Positions 15,976-23,176 of a stretch of 23,920 bases of DNA are shown in pieces; the stretch's first letter is position 1; each line of letters opens with the position of its first letter. The DNA is from Methanobacteriota archaeon (GTDB taxonomy: Archaea > Thermoplasmatota > Poseidoniia > Poseidoniales > Poseidoniaceae). The translations under genes and the position numbers were made by a program. The stretch covers positions 1 to 23,920 of the forward strand of contig PAMN02000004.1 of NCBI GenBank assembly GCA_002707335.2. Reading direction: 5' to 3'. The notes under the pieces were generated by a model. It worked only from the letters and a program-made list of their open reading frames with translations, was not told where the DNA came from and did not search any database.

Positions 15976-18873
15976 TCAAAGTTCTTCTAATTCTTCTAAA
16001 AGTTCGAGGTCGTCTTCCTCTTCTTCTTCGTCTGTGACTGGCTCTGGAATATCAACTAATTCAGATGACATCTTTTCGATCTCTAACCTCTCCTCGTACT
16101 CCTGTTCCAGAAGGCGAGCACTTGCCTTTCCTCTTCGATATACTGCAATCAAGGCAACAAGTAAAATGCCTACATACAGACCTATTGTTTGTGGGCTCTG
16201 GAAATCAAGCGCAGCGCTAACGATACAGTCTAAGCCTTCACACGTTGTTGTAAAAGTAAATATTGGAGTTTGTTTCAAACCTTTCGTACTGATATTCTCG
16301 TTAAGCGGTTCAACTGATAGCACCACTTCTGCATTTCTTCCAGCAACGATGTCATCCGGAGCAGTTAGAATCAAAGTGAATTCATCAGTTCCAAAGGCTG
16401 GAATGGTTAGTAGGATTGTATTTCCACTATCCGATGAGCCGCCTGTTGTGAAACTAGCAGCCCAACCATCAGGTAATTTTTGTGCAGAAATAATTACATC
16501 CAATTCTACGTTATTTGAATTCTCAACACGGAATTCTATATTTTGTTCTTGATTTGGCAAGAACGGAATAAGTTCTGGAATTCTCTCGACAAATATACGT
16601 CCTTGTTTGAGGGACTCTTTGACTTCAATCTTGAGTGGCAAATCAAAGTATCTTGGTTCATCATCGCCATCAGTAAGTTCTTCTGTAACCCTTAGGAACA
16701 ATGTATGATTTCCTGCTTCAACTCTATCTCTCATGTTGATTGTTACTTCAACATCAGTGTATTGGCCTGTTGACAGACGAATAGCCACTACGTCGCTTCC
16801 GTTATCATCCACCATTGAATAATCCCATGTTCCATATGAGGGATTACCGGTATCCTGATTGGTATTCTTGTCTAGTTTACCAGGAGATATAAGCCTCCAT
16901 GTATTTTCTCCAGACTCTTCAGTGCTATCTGTTACCCGAACAGTGAAACTAACCTCTGAGCCTGGTTCAACAGGTCCTACTTTTCCGATTTCTTGACCAC
17001 CATCTGAATCTGCTGTTACCTCAGCTAAAATTCCAAATGTTCGATGCACTGTGAACGAAACTCTAGAAATTAAGTCTACGTCTCCGACGCTGTAACAAGC
17101 GACGGTAACCAATCCAATGTCTACATCATCTCTATTGGATGGCGGGAATATCTTCAGTTGTAGAGGAAGTATTTCATGAGAACCAACATCGCTAGTTATT
17201 GCATAAGGTCCTTGTGTAGACAATGGTTGTTTTGTATCATTGTCGAAAAATTCGAATGTCCAACTCGAACTTGGTGCTTCCTCAACTACCAACCTGTATT
17301 GGTCTGTATCGAAACCGGCGTTGAATAAATCAACGTAAAATTCTGAGCCTTCGAATGATTCTGAGTCTATGTAGTGAGAAAGGGTCTCATCGAACGCATC
17401 TGGTCGGTTTGAATCTGCGATTTCTATTTGATGATCTTCATCTTCATAGACATTCAATCGAGCCTCTTCATAAACACCAACTTCTTCTATTCCAAGAGTA
17501 ATTTTCTCTACTACAACCTCTTCTCTTACACCATCATCATTATCGATAAATCCACGTGCCCACACTTCAATATTTGGAGGAGTGTCACTTAGGTCATCCT
17601 CAGGAACCTCAATCGTCAAGGTTGCAATCTTGAATGAACCCCCGCTACTTAGGTAGTATCCCATAGGCTGATCCCATTCAGGGGCTGGCCAACTTTGAGG
17701 TAGCCCTGTGAATAGTTCAAATTCAACTTCCATTGGTGTGCTGGCTGAGCCTGTGTGTTCTACCATAAATTCAGCAGACGACTGTTGTCCTGGTGCAATC
17801 AATATATCGTCGGATTGATCTACAGGGAGAGAAAGGAACATTCCGTATTCTAAAATCTCAATACCTTGATGATTGTATATCACATTGTGGCCTTGTACAT
17901 CGACGATTTCTAGTGTCAGATTATATTCTCCTGATGGAATTCCTGCATCATAAGTCCATGTGTAATTTCCAACAAGACCGTTGTTATCAAGTCTCAAGTC
18001 ATCATCTTCAAATTCTTTATCAAAAATTGACTGAGTGCCTGAGGGACTCGTAAGAACTAGATTTACAGAGTGAATATCATCCCTGCCAAAAGCATCTCTT
18101 ATATCAACAGAAAATTGAATTGTCCTGTAATCTGGCCTGTGATTAGGCTCCCACTCTAATTTTTCTGCATCAGTCCAAACTCCTCCAGGAGCATGTACCC
18201 TTACACTTGAATCTGCCAATGCATTTGCTTTCATTGCAATTCTTGAAAAACCATTTGCGCTTTCCATATCACCAAATGCAACAAGTACGTCACAATCACC
18301 AGCCCCGATGCCGCCTTGCCCTTCACAGTCTGCAGAACCATCAATTTGTAGTCTTAATTGCGAACCTTTTTCGACCTTGAAACCGTCAGCTGGCACAGAA
18401 AAGTAAATTTCATTCAATGTCCATGAGCAACTGTTTCCTAAGAATCCAGGGGTACATGGGTCGTTTAACTCGATTGTTTCAGTGTAAGTTGGTCCGCCAA
18501 CTGAGTTAAGTGTAAATGTTAGATCAGCTTTTGAATTCTCTTGCCCTTGGAATTGTAAATAAACATACAGTTGTACTTCATTGGAACTACCCTGTCCAAA
18601 TATTTGGATGTCACCAATTAAATCATCAGACCTAAATTCAACACCTGAGAGAATACTTGCTTCTTCTTGAGCGCCATCTGGTTCTATTGTGGTAATCATT
18701 CCATCGCCACCAGAATTACCTGCTTTGTCTAGGAACAGATTGTAGGATTGTAAATTGGCAGGTACTTTTGCGACAGCCTCGTTTTCTTCAAGGGTTGATT
18801 CAGCAAAATTTGGTGCTGTTGAAGACAATAATAGAATCATCACAATTAGAGGGGCTATCCGTGATTTAATCAT
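15976..18873 (-). CDS. Large membrane-anchored surface protein with beta-sandwich domains and acidic cytoplasmic tail
   Basis: A 965-residue protein. Residues 1-24 are a signal peptide (Lys3, Arg5, hydrophobic core, cut near Asn-Phe-Ala). The ectodomain is a series of beta-sandwich modules: an N-terminal carbohydrate-binding-like region with paired cysteines, then several modules of the CARDB / NEW3 type, the last (about 795-880) with the pattern PxGWxxxF...F.L...P. A Cys-x4-Cys pair precedes a single membrane segment at about 893-912. The ~53-residue cytoplasmic tail starts Arg-Arg and ends in an almost purely acidic Leu/Glu/Asp run. I cannot name a function; a structural or binding role at the cell surface is likely. 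The ATG at 18871-18873 is chosen over the GTG two codons upstream because GGTG lies just before it. It sits 92 bp upstream of the giant gene on the same strand, sharing the same architecture of signal peptide, beta modules, membrane anchor and cytoplasmic tail. Confidence 0.88.
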   Translation of the reverse strand: MIKSRIAPLIVMILLLSSTAPNFAESTLEENEAVAKVPANLQSYNLFLDKAGNSGGDGMITTIEPDGAQEEASILSGVEFRSDDLIGDIQIFGQGSSNEVQLYVYLQFQGQENSKADLTFTLNSVGGPTYTETIELNDPCTPGFLGNSCSWTLNEIYFSVPADGFKVEKGSQLRLQIDGSADCEGQGGIGAGDCDVLVAFGDMESANGFSRIAMKANALADSSVRVHAPGGVWTDAEKLEWEPNHRPDYRTIQFSVDIRDAFGRDDIHSVNLVLTSPSGTQSIFDKEFEDDDLRLDNNGLVGNYTWTYDAGIPSGEYNLTLEIVDVQGHNVIYNHQGIEILEYGMFLSLPVDQSDDILIAPGQQSSAEFMVEHTGSASTPMEVEFELFTGLPQSWPAPEWDQPMGYYLSSGGSFKIATLTIEVPEDDLSDTPPNIEVWARGFIDNDDGVREEVVVEKITLGIEEVGVYEEARLNVYEDEDHQIEIADSNRPDAFDETLSHYIDSESFEGSEFYVDLFNAGFDTDQYRLVVEEAPSSSWTFEFFDNDTKQPLSTQGPYAITSDVGSHEILPLQLKIFPPSNRDDVDIGLVTVACYSVGDVDLISRVSFTVHRTFGILAEVTADSDGGQEIGKVGPVEPGSEVSFTVRVTDSTEESGENTWRLISPGKLDKNTNQDTGNPSYGTWDYSMVDDNGSDVVAIRLSTGQYTDVEVTINMRDRVEAGNHTLFLRVTEELTDGDDEPRYFDLPLKIEVKESLKQGRIFVERIPELIPFLPNQEQNIEFRVENSNNVELDVIISAQKLPDGWAASFTTGGSSDSGNTILLTIPAFGTDEFTLILTAPDDIVAGRNAEVVLSVEPLNENISTKGLKQTPIFTFTTTCEGLDCIVSAALDFQSPQTIGLYVGILLVALIAVYRRGKASARLLEQEYEERLEIEKMSSELVDIPEPVTDEEEEEDDLELLEELEEL

Positions 18874-18915
18874 GCGCACCGAATTCCCGTCGTCAGTTGA
18901 CTGTTAAACCATTTT

Positions 18916-18926
18916 GCTTTTAATGC
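18916..18926 (-). promoter_or_regulatory. TATA-box candidate for the 965-residue surface protein gene
   Basis: GCATTAAAAGC on the minus strand lies about 47 nt upstream of the ATG. Transcription starting about 26 nt downstream would leave a leader of about 20 nt that includes the GGTG ribosome-binding site. This is inferred from spacing only. Confidence 0.3.
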
Positions 18927-19044
18927 ATGAAATTTGTGCCTACTGACGGTAATTTTCTGTCAGCCAACGTCATTTCATAAAAAGGCCAAATGGGCATAAA
19001 TTGATGAAAATCAAGATTTGAAAATGCATTGGATGTCCGTGTAG

Positions 19045-19055
19045 TTCATTAATTC
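19045..19055 (+). promoter_or_regulatory. TATA-box candidate for tRNA-Leu
   Basis: TTCATTAATTC is centred about 27 nt upstream of the first base of the tRNA, the spacing expected for an archaeal TATA box when transcription starts at or just before the mature 5' end. Confidence 0.4.
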
Positions 19056-19076
19056 CCAGCATCGCCCGCAGTCTAC

Positions 19077-19162
19077 GCAGGGGTTGCCGAGTCGGTCAAA
19101 GGCGCCGGGCTTAAGATCCGGTCCCAATGGGTTCGTGAGTTCGAGTCTCACCCCCTGCACCA
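19077..19162 (+). tRNA. tRNA-Leu (anticodon UAA), CCA encoded
   Basis: The acceptor stem GCAGGGG (19077-19083) pairs perfectly with CCCCTGC (19152-19158). The discriminator A is at 19159 and CCA at 19160-19162 is encoded in the DNA. The anticodon stem CCGGG/TCCGG encloses the loop CTTAAGA with anticodon TAA, which reads UUA and UUG. A long variable arm with stem CCC/GGG marks a class II tRNA, as expected for leucine. The T-arm GTGAG-TTCGAGT-CTCAC is perfect. No intron is seen. The SDR gene on the other strand ends at 19163, immediately after the CCA. Confidence 0.97.
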
Positions 19163-19876
19163 TTACGACAGAGACCATCCTCCATCGACAGGAAGTATGT
19201 GCCCAGTGATGTATTCTGCCTCAAATAAAAATTGAACGGCCATAGCAATATCTTCTGGTTTGCCTGACCTTCCCAATGGTACTTTTGCGATAACAGAATC
19301 GAACTTTTCTTGTTCCCATGGAGCAGCAATAATCGCTCCTGGAGCGATTCCATTCACACGTATTTCTGGAGCCAACTCTCCTGCAAGGTTCACTATCAGT
19401 TGGCGAAGTGCACCCTTAGTAGAGGTGTAATGGGAAAGGTTTGTCCAAGCATGATTCCAACTTGTGTCGACAATTCCAATCACTGAGCCTTTTTTCGATT
19501 TCAGTTTTGGCACTAATCCTTGGGTTATGAAAAAAGGGGCATCCAGGTGAACTGCAGAATATCTCCGTAATTCTTGAGGAGTAACCTTAGAGAAATCCTC
19601 CTCGTCAAAAATTGAAGCATTGTGAATTAGTAAATCGATGCCACCGCTAGCTTCAACCAGTTTGTGGTCGTGGATTTCTTCTATGATTCTGAAGAGATCT
19701 TCATCGTTAGTCAGGTCACCTGAAACAATGGCGCCCTCGCCTCGAGAAACCACTTGCCTTGCCTGTGTAAGTGACCGGTTACAATGGATTATTACCGCCC
19801 AACCATCATCCAGTAATTTACTGGCGATAACAGCCCCAATCCTTCTAGCCCCACCGGTAATAACTGCGAGCCTCAT
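19163..19876 (-). CDS. Short-chain dehydrogenase, pteridine reductase (PTR1/FolM)-like
   Basis: A 237-residue NADP(H)-dependent classical SDR. The nucleotide-binding motif TGGARRIG is at 7-14, followed by HCNRS (31-35), which resembles the NADPH-binding HxxRS of pteridine reductases. GDL is at 53-55 and NAS at 86-88. The usual catalytic Ser is replaced by Asp137, 13 residues before Tyr150, with Lys154 following (YTSTKGAL). Asp-Tyr-Lys with this spacing is the arrangement known for Leishmania PTR1 (Asp181, Tyr194, Lys198). The C-terminal IRVNGIAPG and a Val-Asp-Gly-Gly ending are typical of SDRs. The likely role is reduction of a dihydropterin or dihydrofolate, though other carbonyl substrates are possible. 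The start ATG at 19874-19876 is immediately before the Rossmann strand. It is convergent with tRNA-Leu and divergent from lipA. Confidence 0.85.
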   Translation of the reverse strand: MRLAVITGGARRIGAVIASKLLDDGWAVIIHCNRSLTQARQVVSRGEGAIVSGDLTNDEDLFRIIEEIHDHKLVEASGGIDLLIHNASIFDEEDFSKVTPQELRRYSAVHLDAPFFITQGLVPKLKSKKGSVIGIVDTSWNHAWTNLSHYTSTKGALRQLIVNLAGELAPEIRVNGIAPGAIIAAPWEQEKFDSVIAKVPLGRSGKPEDIAMAVQFLFEAEYITGHILPVDGGWSLS

Positions 19877-19964
19877 AACTCATTGTGAGGACTTCACAGT
19901 ATTGAAACCTCGTAATAAGCCAAAGCGATGTTTTTTGCACTCTATTGCCTCGCACAGGATAAGG

Positions 19965-19974
19965 GGAGGAGGAG
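19965..19974 (+). promoter_or_regulatory. Strong Shine-Dalgarno site that fixes the lipA start
   Basis: The sequence GGAGGAGGAG ends one base before the ATG at 19976; its first GGAGG is 6 nt upstream. An in-frame ATG at 19928 has no such site and would add a 16-residue extension unlike LipA. Confidence 0.75.
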
Positions 19975-19975
19975 C

Positions 19976-20905
19976 ATGGGAGTCAAAAAGCTACAAATGG
20001 CTAACACAAGACCCAGACTTCCCGAATGGTTTAGAGTTAGGTTGCCTTCTGGAGAACTGCAAGAAAAATTCCGTGAAACAAAAGATACTGTAACGGATAA
20101 TATGTTACATACAGTCTGCCAAGAAGCTCGATGTCCAAACATACACGAATGCTGGGCTGCAAAAGATGCGACATTCATGGTAGCAGGTCAAGAATGTACT
20201 AGAGGTTGCAGATTTTGTGCTGTAGGAACAATAAATCGACCGCCTCCATTGGACGAAAATGAGCCGAAAAACCTAGCAGATGCGATAGAATCAATGAGTC
20301 TAAACCATGCAGTAATCACTGTAGTAAATAGGGATGATTTAGAAGACAGTGGTGCATCTCACTACAGAAAATGCTTGGAAGCAGTTAGGGGAAGAACACC
20401 TGAAGTTACATTAGAATTACTTTGCAGTGATCTGGCAGGAGATCATGATGCACTGACTAGTCTTCTTGATAATTTAGAGTTGGAGGTTTTTGCCCACAAC
20501 GTCGAATGTGTTCCGAGATTAGATTCTATAGTTCGTGACCCTAGAGCATCATTTGACCAATCAATTGGTATACTCAAAAAAGCAAAAGAATTACGACCAG
20601 ACATTCTAACTAAGTCCTCAATAATGGTAGGTTTAGGAGAAACTGATGATGAAATCTCAAAGGCACTAACCTTACTAAGAGAAGCAAAAGTCGACCTCAT
20701 CACCATAGGGCAATATCTAGCACCAAGTCCTAGACATCTGAGAGTAGACAGATTTCCTGAGCCAAAGCAGTATGATTATTGGACCAAAGAAATTGAGGAA
20801 CTTGGATTCTTAGGATGGGCTTGTGGCCCATTAGTTAGGTCATCTTACAAAGCTGGAGAACTATTATCCAAGGCATCGGCAAGGCTTAGAACGGACAAGG
20901 AGTGA
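19976..20905 (+). CDS. lipA: Lipoyl synthase (radical SAM)
   Basis: Inserts two sulfur atoms into protein-bound octanoyl groups to make lipoate, using S-adenosylmethionine and two 4Fe-4S clusters. In 309 residues the auxiliary-cluster motif C-x4-C-x5-C is at Cys48, Cys53 and Cys59 (in TVCQEARCPNIHECW). The radical SAM motif C-x3-C-x2-C is at Cys74, Cys78 and Cys81 (CTRGCRFC). The C-terminal RSSY (288-291), whose serine is a cluster ligand in known LipA, is intact, and so is the N-terminal PEWFRVRLPSGE. All functional elements are present and the length is normal. The ATG at 19976 is set by a strong Shine-Dalgarno site. It is the first gene of an operon: the E1-alpha ATG follows its stop after 7 nt, with the ribosome-binding site inside the end of lipA. 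Its neighbours include the E2 subunit it should help to lipoylate. No octanoyltransferase (lipB/lipM) or ligase is visible here. Confidence 0.97.
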   Translation: MGVKKLQMANTRPRLPEWFRVRLPSGELQEKFRETKDTVTDNMLHTVCQEARCPNIHECWAAKDATFMVAGQECTRGCRFCAVGTINRPPPLDENEPKNLADAIESMSLNHAVITVVNRDDLEDSGASHYRKCLEAVRGRTPEVTLELLCSDLAGDHDALTSLLDNLELEVFAHNVECVPRLDSIVRDPRASFDQSIGILKKAKELRPDILTKSSIMVGLGETDDEISKALTLLREAKVDLITIGQYLAPSPRHLRVDRFPEPKQYDYWTKEIEELGFLGWACGPLVRSSYKAGELLSKASARLRTDKE

Positions 20906-20912
20906 GAGATTC

Positions 20913-22154
20913 ATGTCGGACAAAGATAAGAGCGGAATGGAGACATATGTCGTGCCTGATGCTCCATTCCGACCCGGGGACACCGCTGATTTTGGCGGCA
21001 AATGGGAAGAAAAACCCGGTGATTTGAATCGTCCTGATCCAGCAACATGCAAAACTGAAGATACTGTTGAACACGCAAATGGCTTAATCCGAGTTCTAAA
21101 TGATGATGGAACTGCATCTGGTGAGTGGAATCCTCAATTGGATGCTAATGTCTTAATCAAAGGTCTCGAAATGATGATGAGGCTGAGAATCTTTGATGAC
21201 AGAATGATAAAAATGCAAAGAACTGGAAAACTTTCATTTTACATGCGCTCTTTTGGGGAAGAAGCTGTTGCAATAGCTCAGACTATGGCACTAGACGACC
21301 ATGATTGGATATTCCCCTCTTACCGTCAACCTGGTGCACAATTTGTCAGAGGGAGGGATATGGTGAGCATGATTTGTCACTGTATAGGCAACACTGAAGA
21401 CAATATCAAAGGTAGACAAATGCCAGTTCATTACTCATGGAAAGAAGGACACTTTATCTCTATCTCAAGTCCTGTTGGAACCCAATTTAGTCAAGCCGTA
21501 GGAGTTGCGATGGCTTCTGCGTACAAAGGCGAAGACCAAGCTACAATTACATGGCTAGGTGATGGTACAAGTGCACAAGGAGATTTCCATTATGGCCTTA
21601 ACTTTGCATCGGTATTCAAACCACCTGTTATCCTAAATGTTGTCAACAACCAATGGGCTATTTCAACTCACAAGAATATTGCAACTGGTGGCAAAAATTT
21701 CGCTGCAAGAGGATTGTCTTATGATATTCCATCATTAAGAGTAGATGGAAACGATTTCCTTGCTCTTTATTCTGTTACAAAATGGGCAAGAGAAAGAGCA
21801 AGGGCTGGCTTAGGGGCGACCTATATTGAAGTGTACACCTACAGAGCAGGGGCGCATTCTTCTTCAGATGACCCAAGCCGATACAGGCCTGGGGACGAAT
21901 TCAAGTGCTGGCCAGGTGGAGATCCTGTTGAAAGACTAAAAGAACATCTGATCAAAATCGGTGCATGGTCAGACGAAAAAGACCAAGAATTAACCGAGCA
22001 GATAGATTCTGAAGTTATGGCAGCGTACAAAAAAGCGTGCGAATACGGTGACCTAGCAAGCGGACCATTCCCACCAGCATCTACAATTTTCACTGAAGTC
22101 TACGAGGAAGTTCCTTGGCATCTTCAAGAACAGAGAGAGGAATTAGGTAAGTGA
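20913..22154 (+). CDS. bkdA1: Branched-chain 2-oxoacid dehydrogenase E1 component, alpha subunit
   Basis: The thiamine-diphosphate-dependent E1 decarboxylates branched-chain 2-oxoacids from Leu, Ile and Val and passes the acyl group to lipoyl-E2. In 413 residues the ThDP motif starts at GDG (216-218) and ends at Asn245-Asn246 (VVNNQWAIST). The phosphorylation-loop region HSSSDDPSRYR is at 315-325. From memory the protein closely follows the Pseudomonas BkdA1 pattern over its whole length. That includes the N-terminal RPGDTADF segment, LIRVLNDDG, SFYMRSFGEEA, KGRQMPVHYS and the C-terminal HLIKIGAWS, features that pyruvate dehydrogenase E1-alpha generally lacks. The substrate is therefore called as branched chain, by subfamily resemblance. 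It is preceded by AAGGAG overlapping the lipA stop and followed 9 nt later by the beta subunit. A bacterial origin of the operon is likely. Confidence 0.9.
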   Translation: MSDKDKSGMETYVVPDAPFRPGDTADFGGKWEEKPGDLNRPDPATCKTEDTVEHANGLIRVLNDDGTASGEWNPQLDANVLIKGLEMMMRLRIFDDRMIKMQRTGKLSFYMRSFGEEAVAIAQTMALDDHDWIFPSYRQPGAQFVRGRDMVSMICHCIGNTEDNIKGRQMPVHYSWKEGHFISISSPVGTQFSQAVGVAMASAYKGEDQATITWLGDGTSAQGDFHYGLNFASVFKPPVILNVVNNQWAISTHKNIATGGKNFAARGLSYDIPSLRVDGNDFLALYSVTKWARERARAGLGATYIEVYTYRAGAHSSSDDPSRYRPGDEFKCWPGGDPVERLKEHLIKIGAWSDEKDQELTEQIDSEVMAAYKKACEYGDLASGPFPPASTIFTEVYEEVPWHLQEQREELGK

Positions 22155-22163
22155 GGTGATTAT

Positions 22164-23174
22164 ATGGTAGAAATGAACATGATACAATCACTAAATAGCG
22201 CCTTAGAAACAATGCTAGAAAAGGACGAAAACGTCGTAATATTTGGAGAGGACGTCGGATATTTCGGCGGTGTTTTCAGAGTAACAGATGGGCTTCAAGA
22301 AAAACATGGGGAACATAGAGTATTCGATGCACCTCTTGCTGAAGGAGGAATTGCAGCTATTGCATTTGGTATGGGCTTGAATGGACTACGGCCTGTCGCT
22401 GAAATTCAATTTGCGGACTATATTTTCCCTGCTTACGACCAAATCGTCAATGAAATCGCAAAATTAAGACACCGCTCCGGTGGAGAATTTTCAACTCCGG
22501 TAACCATCAGAACACCGGCTGGAGGGGGAATCAAAGGTGGACATCACCACTCCCAAAGTCCAGAATCACAATTCACTCATACGCCGGGATTGAAGGTAGT
22601 TTACTGTTCAAATCCAAATAATGCTAAGGGGTTATTGACCAGCGCAATAGAATGCAATGACCCAGTGATATTCTTTGAGCCAAAAAGATGTTACAGAGGG
22701 CCATTTTATGGCGACCCACACAATGTACCAACCTGGAAAAATCATCCAAAGGGAGAAGTTCCAGAAGGATATTACTCCATACCTCTAGAACAGGCAGAAG
22801 TCGTAAGAGAAGGCGACGCTTGTACTGTAATTGCATGGGGTGCGATGGTTCATGTTTGTGAACAGGCAATCAAGGATTCAGGAATAAACGCTGAGTTGAT
22901 TGATTTGCAAACACTCGTTCCGTGGGATAGAGATACCGTTGTAAATTCAATTAAGAAAACAGGTCGATGTGTAATTGTCCACGAAGCACCAAAAACAAGC
23001 GGTTTTGGTGCTGAAATGATTGCTTCAATCCAGGAAAGATGTTTTTGGCATTTAGAAGCACCAATAATTCGTGTTACTGGGTGGGATACACCGTTCCCTC
23101 ACACAACGGAATGGGATTACTTGCCTAATCCAGAAAGAATAGCTGAAGCAATAAAGAAAACACAGGAGGCATAA
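22164..23174 (+). CDS. bkdA2: Branched-chain 2-oxoacid dehydrogenase E1 component, beta subunit
   Basis: Forms the alpha2-beta2 E1 heterotetramer with the preceding gene; the ThDP sites lie at the subunit interface. In 336 residues, GEDVGYFGGVFRVT (28-41) and the E60 of DAPLAEGGI (the Glu that contacts the ThDP aminopyrimidine) are present. The EIQFADYIFPAYDQIVNE segment and the His127-His129 / SQSPE motif are also in place. The C-terminal transketolase-like domain is complete, with VVHEAPKTSGFGAE and RVTGWDTPFPH. The GYFGGVFR, LEAPI.RVTGWDTP and GRCVIVHEA segments resemble Pseudomonas BkdA2. The start ATG at 22164 follows GAGGTGAT, which overlaps the stop of bkdA1. The stop TAA is 2 nt before the E2 start, and the E2 Shine-Dalgarno site lies inside this gene's last codons, so translation is probably coupled. 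Confidence 0.92.
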   Translation: MVEMNMIQSLNSALETMLEKDENVVIFGEDVGYFGGVFRVTDGLQEKHGEHRVFDAPLAEGGIAAIAFGMGLNGLRPVAEIQFADYIFPAYDQIVNEIAKLRHRSGGEFSTPVTIRTPAGGGIKGGHHHSQSPESQFTHTPGLKVVYCSNPNNAKGLLTSAIECNDPVIFFEPKRCYRGPFYGDPHNVPTWKNHPKGEVPEGYYSIPLEQAEVVREGDACTVIAWGAMVHVCEQAIKDSGINAELIDLQTLVPWDRDTVVNSIKKTGRCVIVHEAPKTSGFGAEMIASIQERCFWHLEAPIIRVTGWDTPFPHTTEWDYLPNPERIAEAIKKTQEA

Positions 23175-23176
23175 TT

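Noticed and set aside
19928..19975. Upstream ATG as lipA start
   Set aside because: It would add 16 residues unlike LipA and place the strong Shine-Dalgarno site inside the coding region.
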